Origin: Mesocricetibacter intestinalis
GTDB taxonomy: Bacteria; Pseudomonadota; Gammaproteobacteria; Enterobacterales; Pasteurellaceae
Direction: 5' to 3'
Assembly: GCF_004363295.1 (NCBI RefSeq)
Contig: NZ_SNYQ01000002.1
Span: 329,598 to 393,597, forward strand
Length of the DNA stretch: 64,000 nt
Shown here: positions 18,677 to 29,822 of the stretch, piece by piece
How positions within the stretch are numbered: the stretch's first letter is position 1
Layout of the letters: each line of letters starts with the position of its first letter
Translations under genes and position numbers: made by a program
The notes under the pieces: model-generated
What the model was told of the DNA's origin: nothing
Databases searched by the model: none
The model's input: only the letters and a program-made list of their open reading frames with translations

Positions 18677-20227
18677 ATGTCCCCAGCTTATATTCAAACC
18701 TCTTGTCGGGAAGTGGATTATCATGAAGATCCCAGCGCATTATTTGCCACCCTGTGCCAAAACCAGCCCAATACGCTATTGTTGGAAAGTGCGGAAATAA
18801 GCAGTAAAAACAGTCTGAAAAGTTTATTGCTGATCAATAGCGCCATGAAAATTCATTGTCGGGGCGATCTGGTCTGCTTTATCGCCCTCAGTGAAAATGC
18901 GACGCCGCTGCTAAAATTAATAGCAGCGGAATTACAGGAAAAGGCGCAAACGAATTTTTGCTCGCCGCAACGGTTGGAAGCACGCTTTTTCCCTTTGGAC
19001 GCCAATCTGGATGAAGACAGCAAGCTGATGTCAAGTACGGTATTCGACGGATTGAGAATTATCAATAATCTCTATCGGCATAGTGAAGTGCCTGTATTTT
19101 TAGGCGGTTTATTCGCCTATGACCTAGTTGCAAATTTTATTCCGCTGCAAGAGATTTCTCTGCGTAACGACGGCCTCAGTTGTCCCGATTATGTTTTTTA
19201 TTTAGCGGAACATCTGTTGCAGTTGGATCATCCCAATCGGCGGGCAAAGTTGCAAAGTTTCTGTTTTAATCCTCAACAGTTACAACCGTTGACGTTAAGC
19301 GCCGATCAAATCGCCGCTCGACTGCAACATATCCAAGCATTGCCGAAGCTTCGCCCGGCACCGGAAGGAGTTAAGGTTTATCCTGAGGACGAGGAATTTA
19401 AACAAATCATCACCAAACTGAAATCTCATATTTATAAAGGCGATGTTTTTCAGATCGTTCCTTCACGTCGTTTTTCTCTGTCCTGTCCCAATCCCTTGGC
19501 CAGCTATCATCAGTTAAAGCACAATAATCCCAGCCCTTATATGTTCTTTATGCAGGACGAAGAATTTATCCTGTTCGGCGCCTCACCGGAAAGCGCATTA
19601 AAATATGAGGAAGAGAAACGCCAACTGGAAATTTACCCCATCGCCGGTTCCCGCCCCCGAGGTTTCGATCGACAAGGCAATATAGATCCCGAACTGGACG
19701 CCCGTCTGGAACTGGAATTACGTCTGGATCACAAAGAGCAGGCGGAACATCTGATGCTGGTAGATCTGGCTCGCAACGATGTGGCCCGCGTATGTGAAAG
19801 CGGCAGCCGCCGGGTGGAAGAACTGATGCAGGTGGATCGCTACTCCATGATTATGCATCTGGTTTCCCGCGTGGTGGGCAAGCTGCGTCCCGAATTGGAC
19901 GCCCTGCACGCTTACCAGGCCTGTATGAATATGGGTACCCTGACCGGCGCGCCGAAAATTAAAGCCATGCAGCTGATTTATCGTTTCGAGGGACAAAAGC
20001 GGCATAGTTACGGCGGTGCAGTGGGTTATTTAACTTCCGACGGAAATTTAGATACCTGTATCGTCATCCGCTCCGCTTTCGTACAACAAGGTATCGCCTA
20101 TATACAGGCGGGGTGCGGCGAAGTATTGGATTCCGATCCTCAGGCGGAGGCGGACGAAACCCGCCATAAAGCCGCTGCCGTAATCAAAGCGATTCAGCAA
20201 ACCAACCAACGGGCCGGAAACGAATAG
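18677..20227 (+). CDS. trpE: Anthranilate synthase component I
   Basis: With TrpG makes anthranilate from chorismate and glutamine, the committed step to tryptophan. The 516-residue protein has the N-terminal regulatory domain, with LLLES near residue 38 as in the Trp feedback site, and the chorismate-binding core with PSRRFSL, YPIAGSRPRG, LVDLARNDVARV and YGGAVGYLTSDG. The start follows AAGGA. It is first in trpEGD-trpCF, with trpG starting 8 bp after its stop, and is controlled by the TrpR operator at 18634-18651. Confidence 0.98.
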   Translation: MSPAYIQTSCREVDYHEDPSALFATLCQNQPNTLLLESAEISSKNSLKSLLLINSAMKIHCRGDLVCFIALSENATPLLKLIAAELQEKAQTNFCSPQRLEARFFPLDANLDEDSKLMSSTVFDGLRIINNLYRHSEVPVFLGGLFAYDLVANFIPLQEISLRNDGLSCPDYVFYLAEHLLQLDHPNRRAKLQSFCFNPQQLQPLTLSADQIAARLQHIQALPKLRPAPEGVKVYPEDEEFKQIITKLKSHIYKGDVFQIVPSRRFSLSCPNPLASYHQLKHNNPSPYMFFMQDEEFILFGASPESALKYEEEKRQLEIYPIAGSRPRGFDRQGNIDPELDARLELELRLDHKEQAEHLMLVDLARNDVARVCESGSRRVEELMQVDRYSMIMHLVSRVVGKLRPELDALHAYQACMNMGTLTGAPKIKAMQLIYRFEGQKRHSYGGAVGYLTSDGNLDTCIVIRSAFVQQGIAYIQAGCGEVLDSDPQAEADETRHKAAAVIKAIQQTNQRAGNE

Positions 20228-20235
20228 GAGATATT

Positions 20236-20817
20236 ATGGCGAATATTGTATTTTTAGATAATTTCGATTCCTTTACCTATAATCTGACCGATCAATTCCG
20301 CAGCCTCGGTCATCGGGTACGGGTGTACCGCAACGATTGCCCCTTGGAATCGCTGGAAGCCGCGGTGCTGGCGCAGCCCGGTACCATACTGGCTCTCTCT
20401 CCCGGGCCGAGCTCCCCTTCTGAAGCCGGTAATATGCCGACGCTGATCCAAAGTCTAAAAGATAAGGTGCCGATGATCGGTATCTGCCTGGGTCATCAAG
20501 CGTTAATTGAAGCTTTCGGCGGCAAAGTGGTACATGCGGGTGAAGTACTGCACGGCAAAGTATCTCGGATTGAGCACGACGGGCAGGCAATGTTCTCCGG
20601 TATTACCAATCCGATGCCGGTAGCTCGCTACCATTCCTTAATCGGACGGGACTTACCCCCGGAACTGGAGGTTAACGCCCGATTTAATCAGCTGGTGATG
20701 GCGTTTCGCCATCGCAGTCTGCCTATTTGCGGCTTCCAATTTCACCCGGAAAGCATTCTGACGGTTCAAGGGGCGCAATTATTGGCACAATCCGTCGATT
20801 GGCTGCTGAAAAGATAA
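20236..20817 (+). CDS. trpG: Anthranilate synthase component II (glutamine amidotransferase)
   Basis: Class I glutaminase that feeds ammonia to TrpE. The 193 residues contain the nucleophile Cys84 in GICLGHQA, the oxyanion motif SPGPSSP near residue 55 and the catalytic His/Glu in FQFHPESI near the C-terminus. It is a stand-alone amidotransferase, not fused to TrpD as in E. coli. Good GGAG site. The 80-bp gap to trpD includes a small palindrome (CGCCGATCGGCG). Confidence 0.97.
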   Translation: MANIVFLDNFDSFTYNLTDQFRSLGHRVRVYRNDCPLESLEAAVLAQPGTILALSPGPSSPSEAGNMPTLIQSLKDKVPMIGICLGHQALIEAFGGKVVHAGEVLHGKVSRIEHDGQAMFSGITNPMPVARYHSLIGRDLPPELEVNARFNQLVMAFRHRSLPICGFQFHPESILTVQGAQLLAQSVDWLLKR

Positions 20818-20897
20818 TATTTCCCCTTTCCTGCGCCGATCGGCGTATGATAAAACCATAACTACATAGCATAATAAAAATATCTAAGGATGATAAA

Positions 20898-21899
20898 ATG
20901 CAAACCGAACATATACTCAGCAAGCTGTTTGAACAAAGCAGCCTTAACCGCAGCGAAAGCAATCTGCTCTTCAGCGCCATCGTTAACGGCGAACTTAGCT
21001 CCGAACAACTGGCCGGCGCCTTAATCGCCCTGAAACTGCGCGGAGAAAGCGCAGAAGAAATCAGCGGTGCGGTCAGCGCACTACTGGATAACAGTCAACC
21101 TTTTGATATCCCCAATTATCCTTTTGCCGATATTGTCGGTACCGGCGGCGACTGCGCCAATACCATTAATATTTCCACCGCTTCCGCTATTGTGGCGGCA
21201 AGTATGGATATTAAAATCGCCAAGCACGGGAACCGCAGCGTATCCAGCAAAACCGGTGCCAGCGATGTGCTAAGCCGTTTAGGCGTAAATATTTCCATGT
21301 CGGCACAACAGGCCCGCAAAGCGCTGGATGAAATTAATCTGTGTTTCCTGTTCGCTCAGCAATATCATCTCGGCTTTAAATATGCGGCGCCCGCCCGCCA
21401 GGCATTAAAAACCCGCACGATTTTTAATATTCTCGGCCCCTTAATTAATCCCGCCCGTCCGAAGCGCCAGTTACTCGGCGTTTATTCGCCCGACTTACTG
21501 CGACCTTATGCGGAAACCGCAGTACGCTTGGGTCATAAGCATACGATAGTGGTACATGGCTGCGGTCTGGACGAAGTGGCTATTCATGGCAAAACCGAAG
21601 TTGCGGAAGTATATAACGGCAAAATAGAATATTACCGTCTTTCGCCGAGTGATTTCGGTTTTAATCCGCAGCCTTTGGAAAGTTTGCGCGGCGGTGATCC
21701 GGAGCAAAATGCGGCGATTATTACCGCCCTACTACAGGGCAAGGGGCAATCCGCTCATGCCCAAGCGGTGGCCATGAATACCGCACTGGTTTTCAAACTG
21801 TTCGGTAAAGATAATTTGAAACAAAACGCCGCGGAGGTGCTTGCCTGCCTTGCCGATGGTAAAGCCTATCAAACTTTGGAAAAACTGACGCATTATTAA
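20898..21899 (+). CDS. trpD: Anthranilate phosphoribosyltransferase
   Basis: Transfers phosphoribosyl from PRPP to anthranilate. The 333-residue protein is the phosphoribosyltransferase alone. It shows the PRPP-binding motif [15 protein letters not shown] (around residues 79-93), [15 protein letters not shown] and the second Mg-site region GLDEVA. AAGGATGA precedes the ATG. It is the third gene of the operon, 58 bp before trpCF. Confidence 0.97.
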   Translation: MQTEHILSKLFEQSSLNRSESNLLFSAIVNGELSSEQLAGALIALKLRGESAEEISGAVSALLDNSQPFDIPNYPFADIVGTGGDCANTINISTASAIVAASMDIKIAKHGNRSVSSKTGASDVLSRLGVNISMSAQQARKALDEINLCFLFAQQYHLGFKYAAPARQALKTRTIFNILGPLINPARPKRQLLGVYSPDLLRPYAETAVRLGHKHTIVVHGCGLDEVAIHGKTEVAEVYNGKIEYYRLSPSDFGFNPQPLESLRGGDPEQNAAIITALLQGKGQSAHAQAVAMNTALVFKLFGKDNLKQNAAEVLACLADGKAYQTLEKLTHY

Positions 21900-21958
21900 T
21901 CATTCGTAGCGACCCTTAAAGGCTCCGGCTTGTCGCAATTAACCTTAACGGGCAATTT

Positions 21959-23371
21959 ATGCAAAACTTACATGATAAACCCAGCATTCTGCAAAAAATT
22001 ATTGCAGATAAAATCCAATGGGTAGAAAGCGCATCGGCAACACTGCCCTTAGCGCAATTTGAAAAAAATATCACAAAATCCGACCGCTCTTTTTATCAGG
22101 CCTTGGAACGCGGTACGCATGCAAATCCGGCATTTATTCTGGAATGTAAAAAGGCTTCTCCTTCCAAGGGGTTAATCCGCAGCGACTTTAATCCGGCTCG
22201 GATTGCCGAAGTGTACCGAGATTATGCTGCGGCGGTTTCGGTTCTGACCGATGAAAAATATTTTCAGGGGGATTTCCGCTATCTCCGTCAGGTACGAGAA
22301 CAAATTTCACAACCAGTATTATGTAAGGATTTTATGATTTCCGACTATCAGGTCTATCTGGCCCGTTATCATCAGGCGGATGCGATTTTATTGATGTTGT
22401 CGGTATTGGACGATGAAAGCTATCTGCATCTGGCGGCGCTGGCTCACGAACTGGGAATGGGAGTGCTGACCGAAACCTCTAATCAGGCGGAGCTGGAGCG
22501 AGCCCTTAATTTGGGCGCTAAGGTCATAGGTATCAATAACCGCGATTTACATGATCTCAGCGTAGATCTGAACAGAACGCCACCTTTAGCCGCACAAATT
22601 CCGCCGGATCGAATTATTATCAGCGAATCCGGTATCTATCGCCATGAGCAGATAGTTCAGCTGAAACCCTATGTAAATGGATTTCTAATCGGTAGCAGCC
22701 TAATGGGCAGCGAAGATTTAAATAATGCGATCAGAGCGCTTATTTACGGTGAAAATAAGGTTTGCGGTCTCACTCGTGCGCAGGACGTAGAAGCGGCTTA
22801 TGCCGCAGGCGCCTTATATGCCGGGTTGATTTTTGCCGAACATTCCCCCCGCAGCCTTAGTTTGCGTCAGGCTCAGGAGCTGGTTACCCGGGCGCCTTTG
22901 CGCTTCGTCGGGGTGTTTCAGAATCAGGCGGCGGAATTTATCGTAAAAATCGCCCTTCAGTTAAATCTGTATGCAGTGCAGCTGCACGGAACGGAATCCC
23001 CCGAATTTATCCGCACATTACGCACGAAATTAGCGCCGGAGATTCAAATCTGGAAAGCGATTAGCATAGATATTGACGCTCAAAGTGCGGTGGAAAATAT
23101 CGAAGATTTCTGCGCCGATCGCTATATTTTTGACAGCAAGGTGGGAAACCGTCGCGGCGGTAGCGGACAAAGTTTCGACTGGTCGAAAATTCCGTCCGAA
23201 TTGAAACCCCATATTATGCTTGCCGGCGGCATTAATGCCGATAATATTGAATCCGCCTTGGCGCAAGGTTGTCTCGGTTTGGATCTGAATTCCGGTGCGG
23301 AGTCCTGCCCCGGGGTTAAAGACAAGGATAAATTGAGTTTTTTATTTAACAAAATTCTAGCATTTTATTGA
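21959..23371 (+). CDS. trpCF: Bifunctional indole-3-glycerol-phosphate synthase / phosphoribosylanthranilate isomerase
   Basis: Catalyses two successive steps of tryptophan synthesis. Residues ~1-255 form the TrpC TIM barrel ([46 protein letters not shown]), and ~256-470 the TrpF barrel starting KVCGLTR, with GVFQNQ, QLHGTES and the phosphate loop [11 protein letters not shown] fused TrpC-TrpF is usual in gammaproteobacteria. An uptake 9-mer lies in the coding sequence at 23093. It is the last gene of this cluster; trpBA lies about 11 kb away. Confidence 0.97.
   Translation: MQNLHDKPSILQKIIADKIQWVESASATLPLAQFEKNITKSDRSFYQALERGTHANPAFILECKKASPSKGLIRSDFNPARIAEVYRDYAAAVSVLTDEKYFQGDFRYLRQVREQISQPVLCKDFMISDYQVYLARYHQADAILLMLSVLDDESYLHLAALAHELGMGVLTETSNQAELERALNLGAKVIGINNRDLHDLSVDLNRTPPLAAQIPPDRIIISESGIYRHEQIVQLKPYVNGFLIGSSLMGSEDLNNAIRALIYGENKVCGLTRAQDVEAAYAAGALYAGLIFAEHSPRSLSLRQAQELVTRAPLRFVGVFQNQAAEFIVKIALQLNLYAVQLHGTESPEFIRTLRTKLAPEIQIWKAISIDIDAQSAVENIEDFCADRYIFDSKVGNRRGGSGQSFDWSKIPSELKPHIMLAGGINADNIESALAQGCLGLDLNSGAESCPGVKDKDKLSFLFNKILAFY
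23093..23101 (+). repeat. DNA uptake signal sequence inside trpCF
   Basis: Exact AAGTGCGGT within coding sequence. Confidence 0.8.
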
Positions 23372-23378
23372 TAAATAA

Positions 23379-23403
23379 GGGGCGCCTTCAATTATCGCGC
23401 CCC
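23379..23403 (+). terminator. GC-rich hairpin after trpCF
   Basis: 7-bp stem GGGGCGC/GCGCCCC, loop of 11 nt, beginning 7 bp after the stop. No T run follows, so it is a weak intrinsic terminator at best. Confidence 0.45.
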
Positions 23404-23531
23404 CACTCCCTTTCAACGCCCGTCTTAATTTATTATTAATATCAATAAAATAATAATTAATCTTATTTAGTGAAATATTCGTGAAATAAAATACCTAATA
23501 AAGGTTATTTTGTAAACAGATTGTTATCTTA

Positions 23532-23572
23532 TTGATAGTGATCAATCTTTTTTTTTTTCATCAGCGTATCAT
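23532..23572 (+). promoter_or_regulatory. FNR-type promoter of the hyb operon
   Basis: TTGATAGTGATCAA (23532-23545) is a perfect FNR box. TATCAT at 23567-23572 fits a -10, which puts the predicted start near 23579 and the box centre about -40.5, the class II position of FNR-activated promoters. Anaerobic induction of hydrogenase 2 is inferred from this. Confidence 0.85.
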
Positions 23573-23614
23573 GCCGATAACCATATTAAAAATGTGTGCT
23601 TTGGAGTGAAAGAT

Positions 23615-24769
23615 ATGCAACGAAACGATGGGGTGTTTTCTGCGCTGGCGGATGTTTCCCGCCGCGATTTTATGAAATTATGTACTGCTCTGGCGGCGAC
23701 CATGGGGCTGAGTTCCCGTGCCGGTGCTGAAATGAGTGAGGCCTTAACGGCGCCTGCGCGTCCGCCGGTAATTTGGATCGGTGCGCAGGAATGTACCGGC
23801 TGTACCGAATCTCTGCTGCGCGCCACTCACCCTACCGTAGAAAATCTGGTGCTGGATCTCATTTCTCTGGAATACCATGAAGTGCTGTCCGCCGCTTTCG
23901 GTCAACAGGCGGAAGACAATAAACATAATGCACTGCACAAATATAAAGGAAAATACGTTTTAGTGGTCGACGGCTCCATTCCGCTGAAAGACGGCGGTGT
24001 TTATTGTATGGTGGCGGGCAGACCTATTATCGAACATATCAAAGAAGCGGCACAGGATGCGGCCGCCGTTATCGCTATCGGCTCCTGCGCCGCCTGGGGC
24101 GGTGTGCCTTCCAGCGGCGGCAATCCTACCGGTGCGGTGGGACTGGAGGCGATTTTACCGAATATCCCGATAATCAATATTCCGGGCTGTCCGCCTAATC
24201 CGCACAACTTCCTTGCCACCGTGGCTTATATTATTACCTATAAGAAACTGCCAGGCATGGATAAACTGAATCGTCCGCTATTTGCTTACGATCGCTTAAT
24301 CCATGAAAACTGTTACCGTCGTCCGCATTTCGATGCGGGACGTTTTGCCCGTGAATACGGTGATTACGGTCATCGCCAAGGTTGGTGTTTATATCATTTG
24401 GGCTGTAAAGGACCGGAAACTTACGGTAACTGTTCAACCTTGGAATTCTGTGATGTAGGCGGTAATAACTGGCCGGTGGGAATAGGCCACCCTTGCTACG
24501 GTTGTAATGAACAGGGAATTGGTTTCACCAAGGGTATTTTCCAGCTGGCATCGGTAGAAAATCCGACTCCGCGCGTCAATAAACCTGATGTCGCCAATGT
24601 TGAAGGTCAGGGTGCGTCCATGACCGCCATAGCTTTGCTAGGCGGTGCGGCGGCAATTTTAGCCGGCGTCAGCGTGATGACCTTAAGAGAGCTTAGTATT
24701 CAGCATAAAGCCCGTTCCGATGCAGCTAAAGCCGAAGAACAGCAGCAACCGCGCAATACAGGAAAATAA
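23615..24769 (+). CDS. hybO: Hydrogenase 2 small subunit
   Basis: Electron-transferring small subunit of the periplasm-facing [NiFe] uptake hydrogenase. I start at ATG 23615 with GGAGTG upstream (384 residues); a GTG at 23594 is in frame but lies before the ribosome binding site. The twin-arginine signal is SRRDFMKLC (near residue 15). FeS ligands appear in [37 protein letters not shown] and [12 protein letters not shown]-terminal hydrophobic helix (about 330-352) anchors it. It is the first gene of hybOABCDE-G, under the FNR-type promoter. Confidence 0.96.
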   Translation: MQRNDGVFSALADVSRRDFMKLCTALAATMGLSSRAGAEMSEALTAPARPPVIWIGAQECTGCTESLLRATHPTVENLVLDLISLEYHEVLSAAFGQQAEDNKHNALHKYKGKYVLVVDGSIPLKDGGVYCMVAGRPIIEHIKEAAQDAAAVIAIGSCAAWGGVPSSGGNPTGAVGLEAILPNIPIINIPGCPPNPHNFLATVAYIITYKKLPGMDKLNRPLFAYDRLIHENCYRRPHFDAGRFAREYGDYGHRQGWCLYHLGCKGPETYGNCSTLEFCDVGGNNWPVGIGHPCYGCNEQGIGFTKGIFQLASVENPTPRVNKPDVANVEGQGASMTAIALLGGAAAILAGVSVMTLRELSIQHKARSDAAKAEEQQQPRNTGK

Positions 24770-24770
24770 G

Positions 24771-25811
24771 ATGGACAGACGTAAGTTTCTCAAAGCCAGC
24801 CTGCTCGGCGGAATCGCCTCCGCCGTGCCTGCGGTGGAGGTTCGTGCCGCAGAAAATTTGCCGCCGATTCCCGGCGCTTTAGGAATGCTGTACGATTCCA
24901 CCCTATGTGTGGGTTGCCAAGCCTGCGTTGCCGAATGTCAACATCTTAACGGCACTCCGGTTAACCCTCAGGGCGAACAAACCTGGTCGAATAACGATAA
25001 GCTGACCCCTTTCACCCGGAATGTAATTCAGGTCTGGTCTGAAGGCGAAGGAAAAAATAAGGATCAGGTTAAAGACGGCTACGCCTATGTAAAAAAACAA
25101 TGTATGCACTGCGTTGATCCAAACTGTGTGGCCGTTTGCCCCGTACAGGCACTGACGAAAGACAGCAAAACCGGCATCGTTAAATATGATCCCGATATCT
25201 GCACAGGTTGCCGCTATTGTATGGTGGGCTGCCCATTTGACGTACCTAAATACGATTATGACAATCCTTTCGGCGAAATCAGTAAATGCGAGCTTTGCAA
25301 CCAAAAAGGCTTGGAACGTATCGATAAGGGCGAACTGCCGGGTTGTTGCCATGTTTGTCCGACCGGTGCGATTATTTTCGGTACCCGCGAAGAATTAATG
25401 GCGGAAGCCAAACGGCGCCTAAGCCTGCTACGCGGCACCCAATATGATTATCCCCGTCAGCACGTGAACAGCAGCGATAAATATCGCGCCACTGTTCCCG
25501 TTTATCAGCACCATCTTTACGGTGAATATGAAGGCGGCGGTACCCAGGTACTGGTACTAAGCGGTGTGCCTTATGAAAATTTAGGCTTCCCGCAGTTGGA
25601 CGAAATCGCTACCGGCGCCCGCGCCGCGCATTTGCAACATTTCCTGTACCGGGGAATGGCGTTGCCGTTAGTGGCATTAGCCGGTCTAACCTTTATGACC
25701 TATAAAAATATGCACGGCGATAAAATTGCCGAACAGATTAAAGCCCGGAAAGAAGCTATGCTTCAGGCGCGTAAAGAAATGGAAGAAGCGGAGGATGAGC
25801 ATCATGAGTAA
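24771..25811 (+). CDS. hybA: Hydrogenase 2 ferredoxin-like subunit
   Basis: Periplasmic four-cluster ferredoxin passing electrons from HybOC towards HybB and quinone. I place the start at ATG 24771 (346 residues), one base after the hybO stop; an in-frame ATG at 24720 would overlap hybO. Tat signal [12 protein letters not shown]. Sixteen-Cys pattern: [37 protein letters not shown] and CELC...[11 protein letters not shown]-terminal hydrophobic helix is near residues 287-306. The stop overlaps the hybB start by 8 bp. Confidence 0.95.
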   Translation: MDRRKFLKASLLGGIASAVPAVEVRAAENLPPIPGALGMLYDSTLCVGCQACVAECQHLNGTPVNPQGEQTWSNNDKLTPFTRNVIQVWSEGEGKNKDQVKDGYAYVKKQCMHCVDPNCVAVCPVQALTKDSKTGIVKYDPDICTGCRYCMVGCPFDVPKYDYDNPFGEISKCELCNQKGLERIDKGELPGCCHVCPTGAIIFGTREELMAEAKRRLSLLRGTQYDYPRQHVNSSDKYRATVPVYQHHLYGEYEGGGTQVLVLSGVPYENLGFPQLDEIATGARAAHLQHFLYRGMALPLVALAGLTFMTYKNMHGDKIAEQIKARKEAMLQARKEMEEAEDEHHE

Positions 25812-27033
25812 TCCACGTCCGGTGGGCGGCAGACTGATCTCCGCCGCCATTCTGTTTTTCGGCCCGCTGGCGGTAATATGTATACTGCTAATCTTAAAAC
25901 GTTTGGTATTCGGTATAGGCTCCGTTACCGCTTTAAACGGCGGCTATCCTTGGGGTTTATGGATCGCTTTCGATCTGCTGGTGGGTACCGGTTTTGCCTG
26001 CGGCGGCTGGGCTTTAGCCTGGACCGTATATATTTTCAATAAAGGCAAATATCATCCTTTGGTACGCCCTGCTCTGCTGGCCAGTTTATTCGGCTATTCC
26101 CTGGGCGGTTTATCCATTACCATCGATATGGGACGCTACTGGCATTTGCCGTATTTCTATATTCCGGGCCAATTTAATACCAATTCCGTATTATTTGAAA
26201 CCGCAGTCTGTATGACCATCTATATATGTGTGGTTACCCTGGAATTCGCCCCTGTTCTGCTCGGTTATTTCGGCTTGAAAAAATGGTTCAATAAACTGAA
26301 CAAAGTGATGTTCTTTATTATCGCCTTAGGCGCCCTGCTGCCGATGATGCACCAGTCCTCTATGGGTTCCCTGATGATTGCGGCCGGTCATAAGGTTCAT
26401 CCGGTATGGCAAAGCTATGAAATCCTGCCGGTACTTTCCCTGCTTACCGCCTTTATTATGGGTTTTTCCATCGTTATCTTCGAAGGATCCCTGGTTCGGG
26501 CGGGGCTGGCGGGAAAAACGCCGGACGAACGCCACCTGTTTACCCAACTGGCGAAAGTTACCGCGGTATTGATCGGTTTATTCCTGTTGGTTCGTTTCGG
26601 CGAGTTGTTCTATCACGATAAACTGCATTATGTGGTTGGTTTCGACAAACTCAATAAATTTGAAGCCTGGATGTTCTGGATGGAAATCTGGCTGATGGTA
26701 TTGCCGTTACTCACCCTATTCCTGGGCGAGAAAAAATCCGACTCCCGCTGGTTATTCGTATCCGCCCTCAGTATGCTGCTCGGCGCAGCCCTATGGCGAA
26801 TGAACTATTCCCTGATAATGTATAATCCGGGCAACGGCTATAAATACTTCCCGTCGGCGGAAGAACTGCTGATTTCAATCGGTTTCGTTTCCATTGAAAT
26901 CTGCGCCTATATTTTAATTATCCGTTTATTCCCTGTATTGCCGGTATTAAAAGAAGCGCGTACGGAAAAATCGGAAAAAATGATTGCGGAAAAAGCGGCA
27001 CATAGTGCAAAAATGAGTGGAGATAAAGCATGA
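25804..27033 (+). CDS. hybB: Hydrogenase 2 integral membrane subunit
   Basis: NrfD-like polytopic membrane protein that links the hydrogenase to the quinone pool. The 409 residues contain about ten hydrophobic segments, starting after [12 protein letters not shown]. The start at 25804 (ATGAGT, with GGAGGATG upstream) overlaps hybA by 8 bp, and its TGA overlaps the hybC ATG (ATGA), so the three are translationally coupled. It is slightly longer than the E. coli protein, mainly through a charged C-terminal tail. Confidence 0.94.
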   Translation: MSNPRPVGGRLISAAILFFGPLAVICILLILKRLVFGIGSVTALNGGYPWGLWIAFDLLVGTGFACGGWALAWTVYIFNKGKYHPLVRPALLASLFGYSLGGLSITIDMGRYWHLPYFYIPGQFNTNSVLFETAVCMTIYICVVTLEFAPVLLGYFGLKKWFNKLNKVMFFIIALGALLPMMHQSSMGSLMIAAGHKVHPVWQSYEILPVLSLLTAFIMGFSIVIFEGSLVRAGLAGKTPDERHLFTQLAKVTAVLIGLFLLVRFGELFYHDKLHYVVGFDKLNKFEAWMFWMEIWLMVLPLLTLFLGEKKSDSRWLFVSALSMLLGAALWRMNYSLIMYNPGNGYKYFPSAEELLISIGFVSIEICAYILIIRLFPVLPVLKEARTEKSEKMIAEKAAHSAKMSGDKA

Positions 27034-28739
27034 CAGACAAGAAACGCATTAGCATCGATCCTATTACCCGAATTGAAGGACATTTACGCATCGATTGTGA
27101 AATTGAAAACGGTAAAGTCACCAACGCATGGTCATCGGGTACGATGTGGCGCGGCATGGAAAATATCGTCAAAGGCGCCGATCCTCGTGATGCCTGGATG
27201 ATTATGCAAAGAATCTGCGGCGTTTGCACTACGGTTCATGCCATTATCAGCGTTCGTGCGGTAGAAGACGCCATCGGCGCCAAAGTACCTGTTAATGCGC
27301 AATATATCCGTAATATGATTCTGGCGGCCCACTCCATTCATGACCATATCGTCCATTTCTACCAGCTATCCGCCATGGACTGGGTGGATATTACCTCCGC
27401 CCTGCAGGCGGATCCGGATAAAGCGGCCGAAATGCTGAAAGGGGTTTCAACCTGGTCTTTAAACAGTGCCAATGAATTCCGCAATGTACAGAATAAAATT
27501 AAAGCCTTGGTGGAAAGCGGTCAGCTCGGTATTTTCGCTAACGGCTATTTCGGTCATCCGGCGATGAAATTACCGCCGGAGGTTAATCTGATTGCCGTGG
27601 CGCACTATTTACAGGCCTTAGAATGCCAACGCGACGCCAATCGTGTGGTCGCTCTGCTCGGCAGTAAAACCCCGCATATTCAGAACCTGGCTATCGGCGG
27701 CGTTGCCAACCCGATTAATCTGGATTCCCAGGCGGTTCTCAACTTGGAACGCCTAATGTTTGTAAAATCCTGTATCGATCGTTTAACCGACTTTATTAAT
27801 CAAGTGTATAAAATCGATACGGCAATTATCGCCGCCTATTATCCGGAATGGCTAAGCCTGGGTAAAACTTCTGGCAACTATCTGTCCGTGCCGGAATACC
27901 CGCTGAATGCCGATAATACCGAATTTGTCTTAAGCGGAGGCTATATTGAAAACGGAGATTTAGTCAGCTTTAAACGCATCAGACATCACAAAGAAGAATT
28001 TGTGGTGCAGGGAATTAAAGAAAGCGGTAAACACGCCTGGTATGAAGACGACGAGCCGCTCGAACCTTGGGTCGGACTAACCCGTCCGAAATATACCGGC
28101 TGGCAGGACGACGGTAAATATTCCTGGGTTAAAGCGCCGACTTTCTACGGTAAAGTGGTGGAAGTGGGACCGCTAGCCTATTTAATGTGCGGTATCGCCG
28201 CTAAAGATAAATTAACCCTTGATCATTTTAATCAGGTGAAGGCAATCTATGACCGCCTGACCGGTAATAACCTGTCCGTTGAACATCTGCATTCCACCCT
28301 GGGCAGAATTATCGGGCGAACCGTGCATTGCTGCACACTGAACGAAATTTTAGCCCAACAATGGCAACTGCTCATTGATAATATCGGGCGCGGCGATACC
28401 GTCGCTTATATTAAAACCGATATTCCGCAAAGCGGTGAGTTTAAAGGGGTTGGCTTCGGCGAAGTACCGCGCGGTATGCTCTCCCACTGGGTAGTGATTA
28501 AAGACGGTAGAATCGAAAACTATCAGGCGGTGGTACCTTCAACCTGGAACTCCGGTCCGCGTAATGAAAAAGATCAAATGGGCCCTTACGAACTTTCCAT
28601 TATAGGCACGCCGGTGGCCGATCCGAGCAAACCGCTGGAAGTGGTACGCACCATTCACTCTTTCGACCCTTGTATGTCTTGTGCGGTACATGTGGTCAAC
28701 ACTGAAAACGGCGACGTTACTTCAGTGAAGGTGCTGTAA
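27030..28739 (+). CDS. hybC: Hydrogenase 2 large (catalytic) subunit
   Basis: Holds the Ni-Fe(CN)2CO active site for H2 oxidation. At 569 residues it is almost identical in length to E. coli HybC. N-terminal ligand motif RICGVCTTVHA (around residue 61) and C-terminal DPCMSCAVH supply the four Cys ligands. The 15 residues after that His (554) form the peptide cut off after nickel insertion by HybD, encoded next door. It has no signal peptide and is exported with HybO through the Tat system. Confidence 0.98.
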   Translation: MTDKKRISIDPITRIEGHLRIDCEIENGKVTNAWSSGTMWRGMENIVKGADPRDAWMIMQRICGVCTTVHAIISVRAVEDAIGAKVPVNAQYIRNMILAAHSIHDHIVHFYQLSAMDWVDITSALQADPDKAAEMLKGVSTWSLNSANEFRNVQNKIKALVESGQLGIFANGYFGHPAMKLPPEVNLIAVAHYLQALECQRDANRVVALLGSKTPHIQNLAIGGVANPINLDSQAVLNLERLMFVKSCIDRLTDFINQVYKIDTAIIAAYYPEWLSLGKTSGNYLSVPEYPLNADNTEFVLSGGYIENGDLVSFKRIRHHKEEFVVQGIKESGKHAWYEDDEPLEPWVGLTRPKYTGWQDDGKYSWVKAPTFYGKVVEVGPLAYLMCGIAAKDKLTLDHFNQVKAIYDRLTGNNLSVEHLHSTLGRIIGRTVHCCTLNEILAQQWQLLIDNIGRGDTVAYIKTDIPQSGEFKGVGFGEVPRGMLSHWVVIKDGRIENYQAVVPSTWNSGPRNEKDQMGPYELSIIGTPVADPSKPLEVVRTIHSFDPCMSCAVHVVNTENGDVTSVKVL

Positions 28740-29221
28740 TGAAACCGCTGATTTTAGGCGTAGGTAATATCTTGCTCGGCGATGAAGGTATCGGCGTACG
28801 CATCGTGCAGGAATTGGAAGGACGCGCGGATTTACTCGCACACTTCGATATTATCGACGGCGGTACCTGCGGCATGGAATTATTGGATGAAATGGCGAAG
28901 CGGGAACATTTGATTATTATTGATGCGGTGTTGGCGAATAAAGCGCCCGGTGAAATTATTATTTTGCACGACGAACAGGTGCCGACTTTTTTCTCGCGCA
29001 AAATTTCCCCGCATCAATTAGGTATTTGCGATGTGCTTTCCGCCCTGAAATTAACCGAAGAATCGCCAAAACATCTTTGTCTCATCGGTATTCAACCCGA
29101 ATCTCTCACATCGGGAATCGGCTTAAGCGCCACCTTGCAAGCCGCTTTTCCGGCAATTTTTACCGCCTTGGAAAAACAGCTTGCGGACTACGGCTTTCAT
29201 TTTCATCTTATGCAAGAATAG
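28739..29221 (+). CDS. hybD: Hydrogenase 2 maturation endopeptidase
   Basis: Nickel-dependent checkpoint protease that removes the C-terminal peptide of HybC. The 160-residue protein shows LGVGNILLGDEGIGV with the metal-binding Glu/Asp pair, DGGTCGMELL with the family Gly-rich turn, IIIDAV, and the conserved His in KISPHQLGI. The start codon shares one base with the hybC stop (TAATG). The pairing with hybC fixes its likely substrate. Confidence 0.95.
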   Translation: MKPLILGVGNILLGDEGIGVRIVQELEGRADLLAHFDIIDGGTCGMELLDEMAKREHLIIIDAVLANKAPGEIIILHDEQVPTFFSRKISPHQLGICDVLSALKLTEESPKHLCLIGIQPESLTSGIGLSATLQAAFPAIFTALEKQLADYGFHFHLMQE

Positions 29222-29285
29222 CAGTGCTGGGATGCCGTTTTATTTTTAATCAGCGGCGTCCTCAGGCGGTAACGGATTATATCTT

Positions 29286-29795
29286 ATGTACAGACATCAG
29301 AAAAACGAACAGGATCCCACCGCTCTTGCGGCCTTAACCAAGGGCTTTGCGAACAATCCTGCCGAAAAAGTACGGCAGGAAATGCAAATTATCGCACAAT
29401 CCATGCAGGAGTTACCTTTTTACCGACAAGATATTAGCTGCTATTGTCCAAACTTTATTTTGTTTGAGCAGCAATGGCTAGGTACCTTGCTCACCCCCTG
29501 GACAATGAGCGTTCTGGTCTTACCGGGGCCCGAACAGGTTTGGCCGGCACGGGAAATCGGAGATAAAATCACCCTGCAATTGCCTTATAAAGCGCTTACC
29601 TTCACTGTTAGCGGAATTGAGGCTATCCCCCATTATCTCAGCTGTTCTTTGCAATCTCCGCTGCATACGGCGCTGACGCAGCAGCAGGGCGAACAATTAT
29701 GCAACGACTGCCTGCGTATGTTGTTATCTTTACCGAGCAAACAGGATACGCCGGATCAAAATCGTCGTAACATCTTCCGTTCGATGTTAAAATAG
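29286..29795 (+). CDS. hybE: Hydrogenase 2 assembly chaperone HybE
   Basis: Binds the small-subunit precursor HybO to hold back Tat export until the subunits mature together. The 169 residues contain the family signature CPNFILFEQQWLGTLLTPW followed by VLVLPGPEQVWP, and a C-terminal CNDC motif. It begins 64 bp after hybD; that gap holds no separate gene. The frame is open for 12 codons upstream but has no start there. Confidence 0.93.
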   Translation: MYRHQKNEQDPTALAALTKGFANNPAEKVRQEMQIIAQSMQELPFYRQDISCYCPNFILFEQQWLGTLLTPWTMSVLVLPGPEQVWPAREIGDKITLQLPYKALTFTVSGIEAIPHYLSCSLQSPLHTALTQQQGEQLCNDCLRMLLSLPSKQDTPDQNRRNIFRSMLK

Positions 29796-29822
29796 AGCGA
29801 ATTTATTATTGGAGTGAGAATT

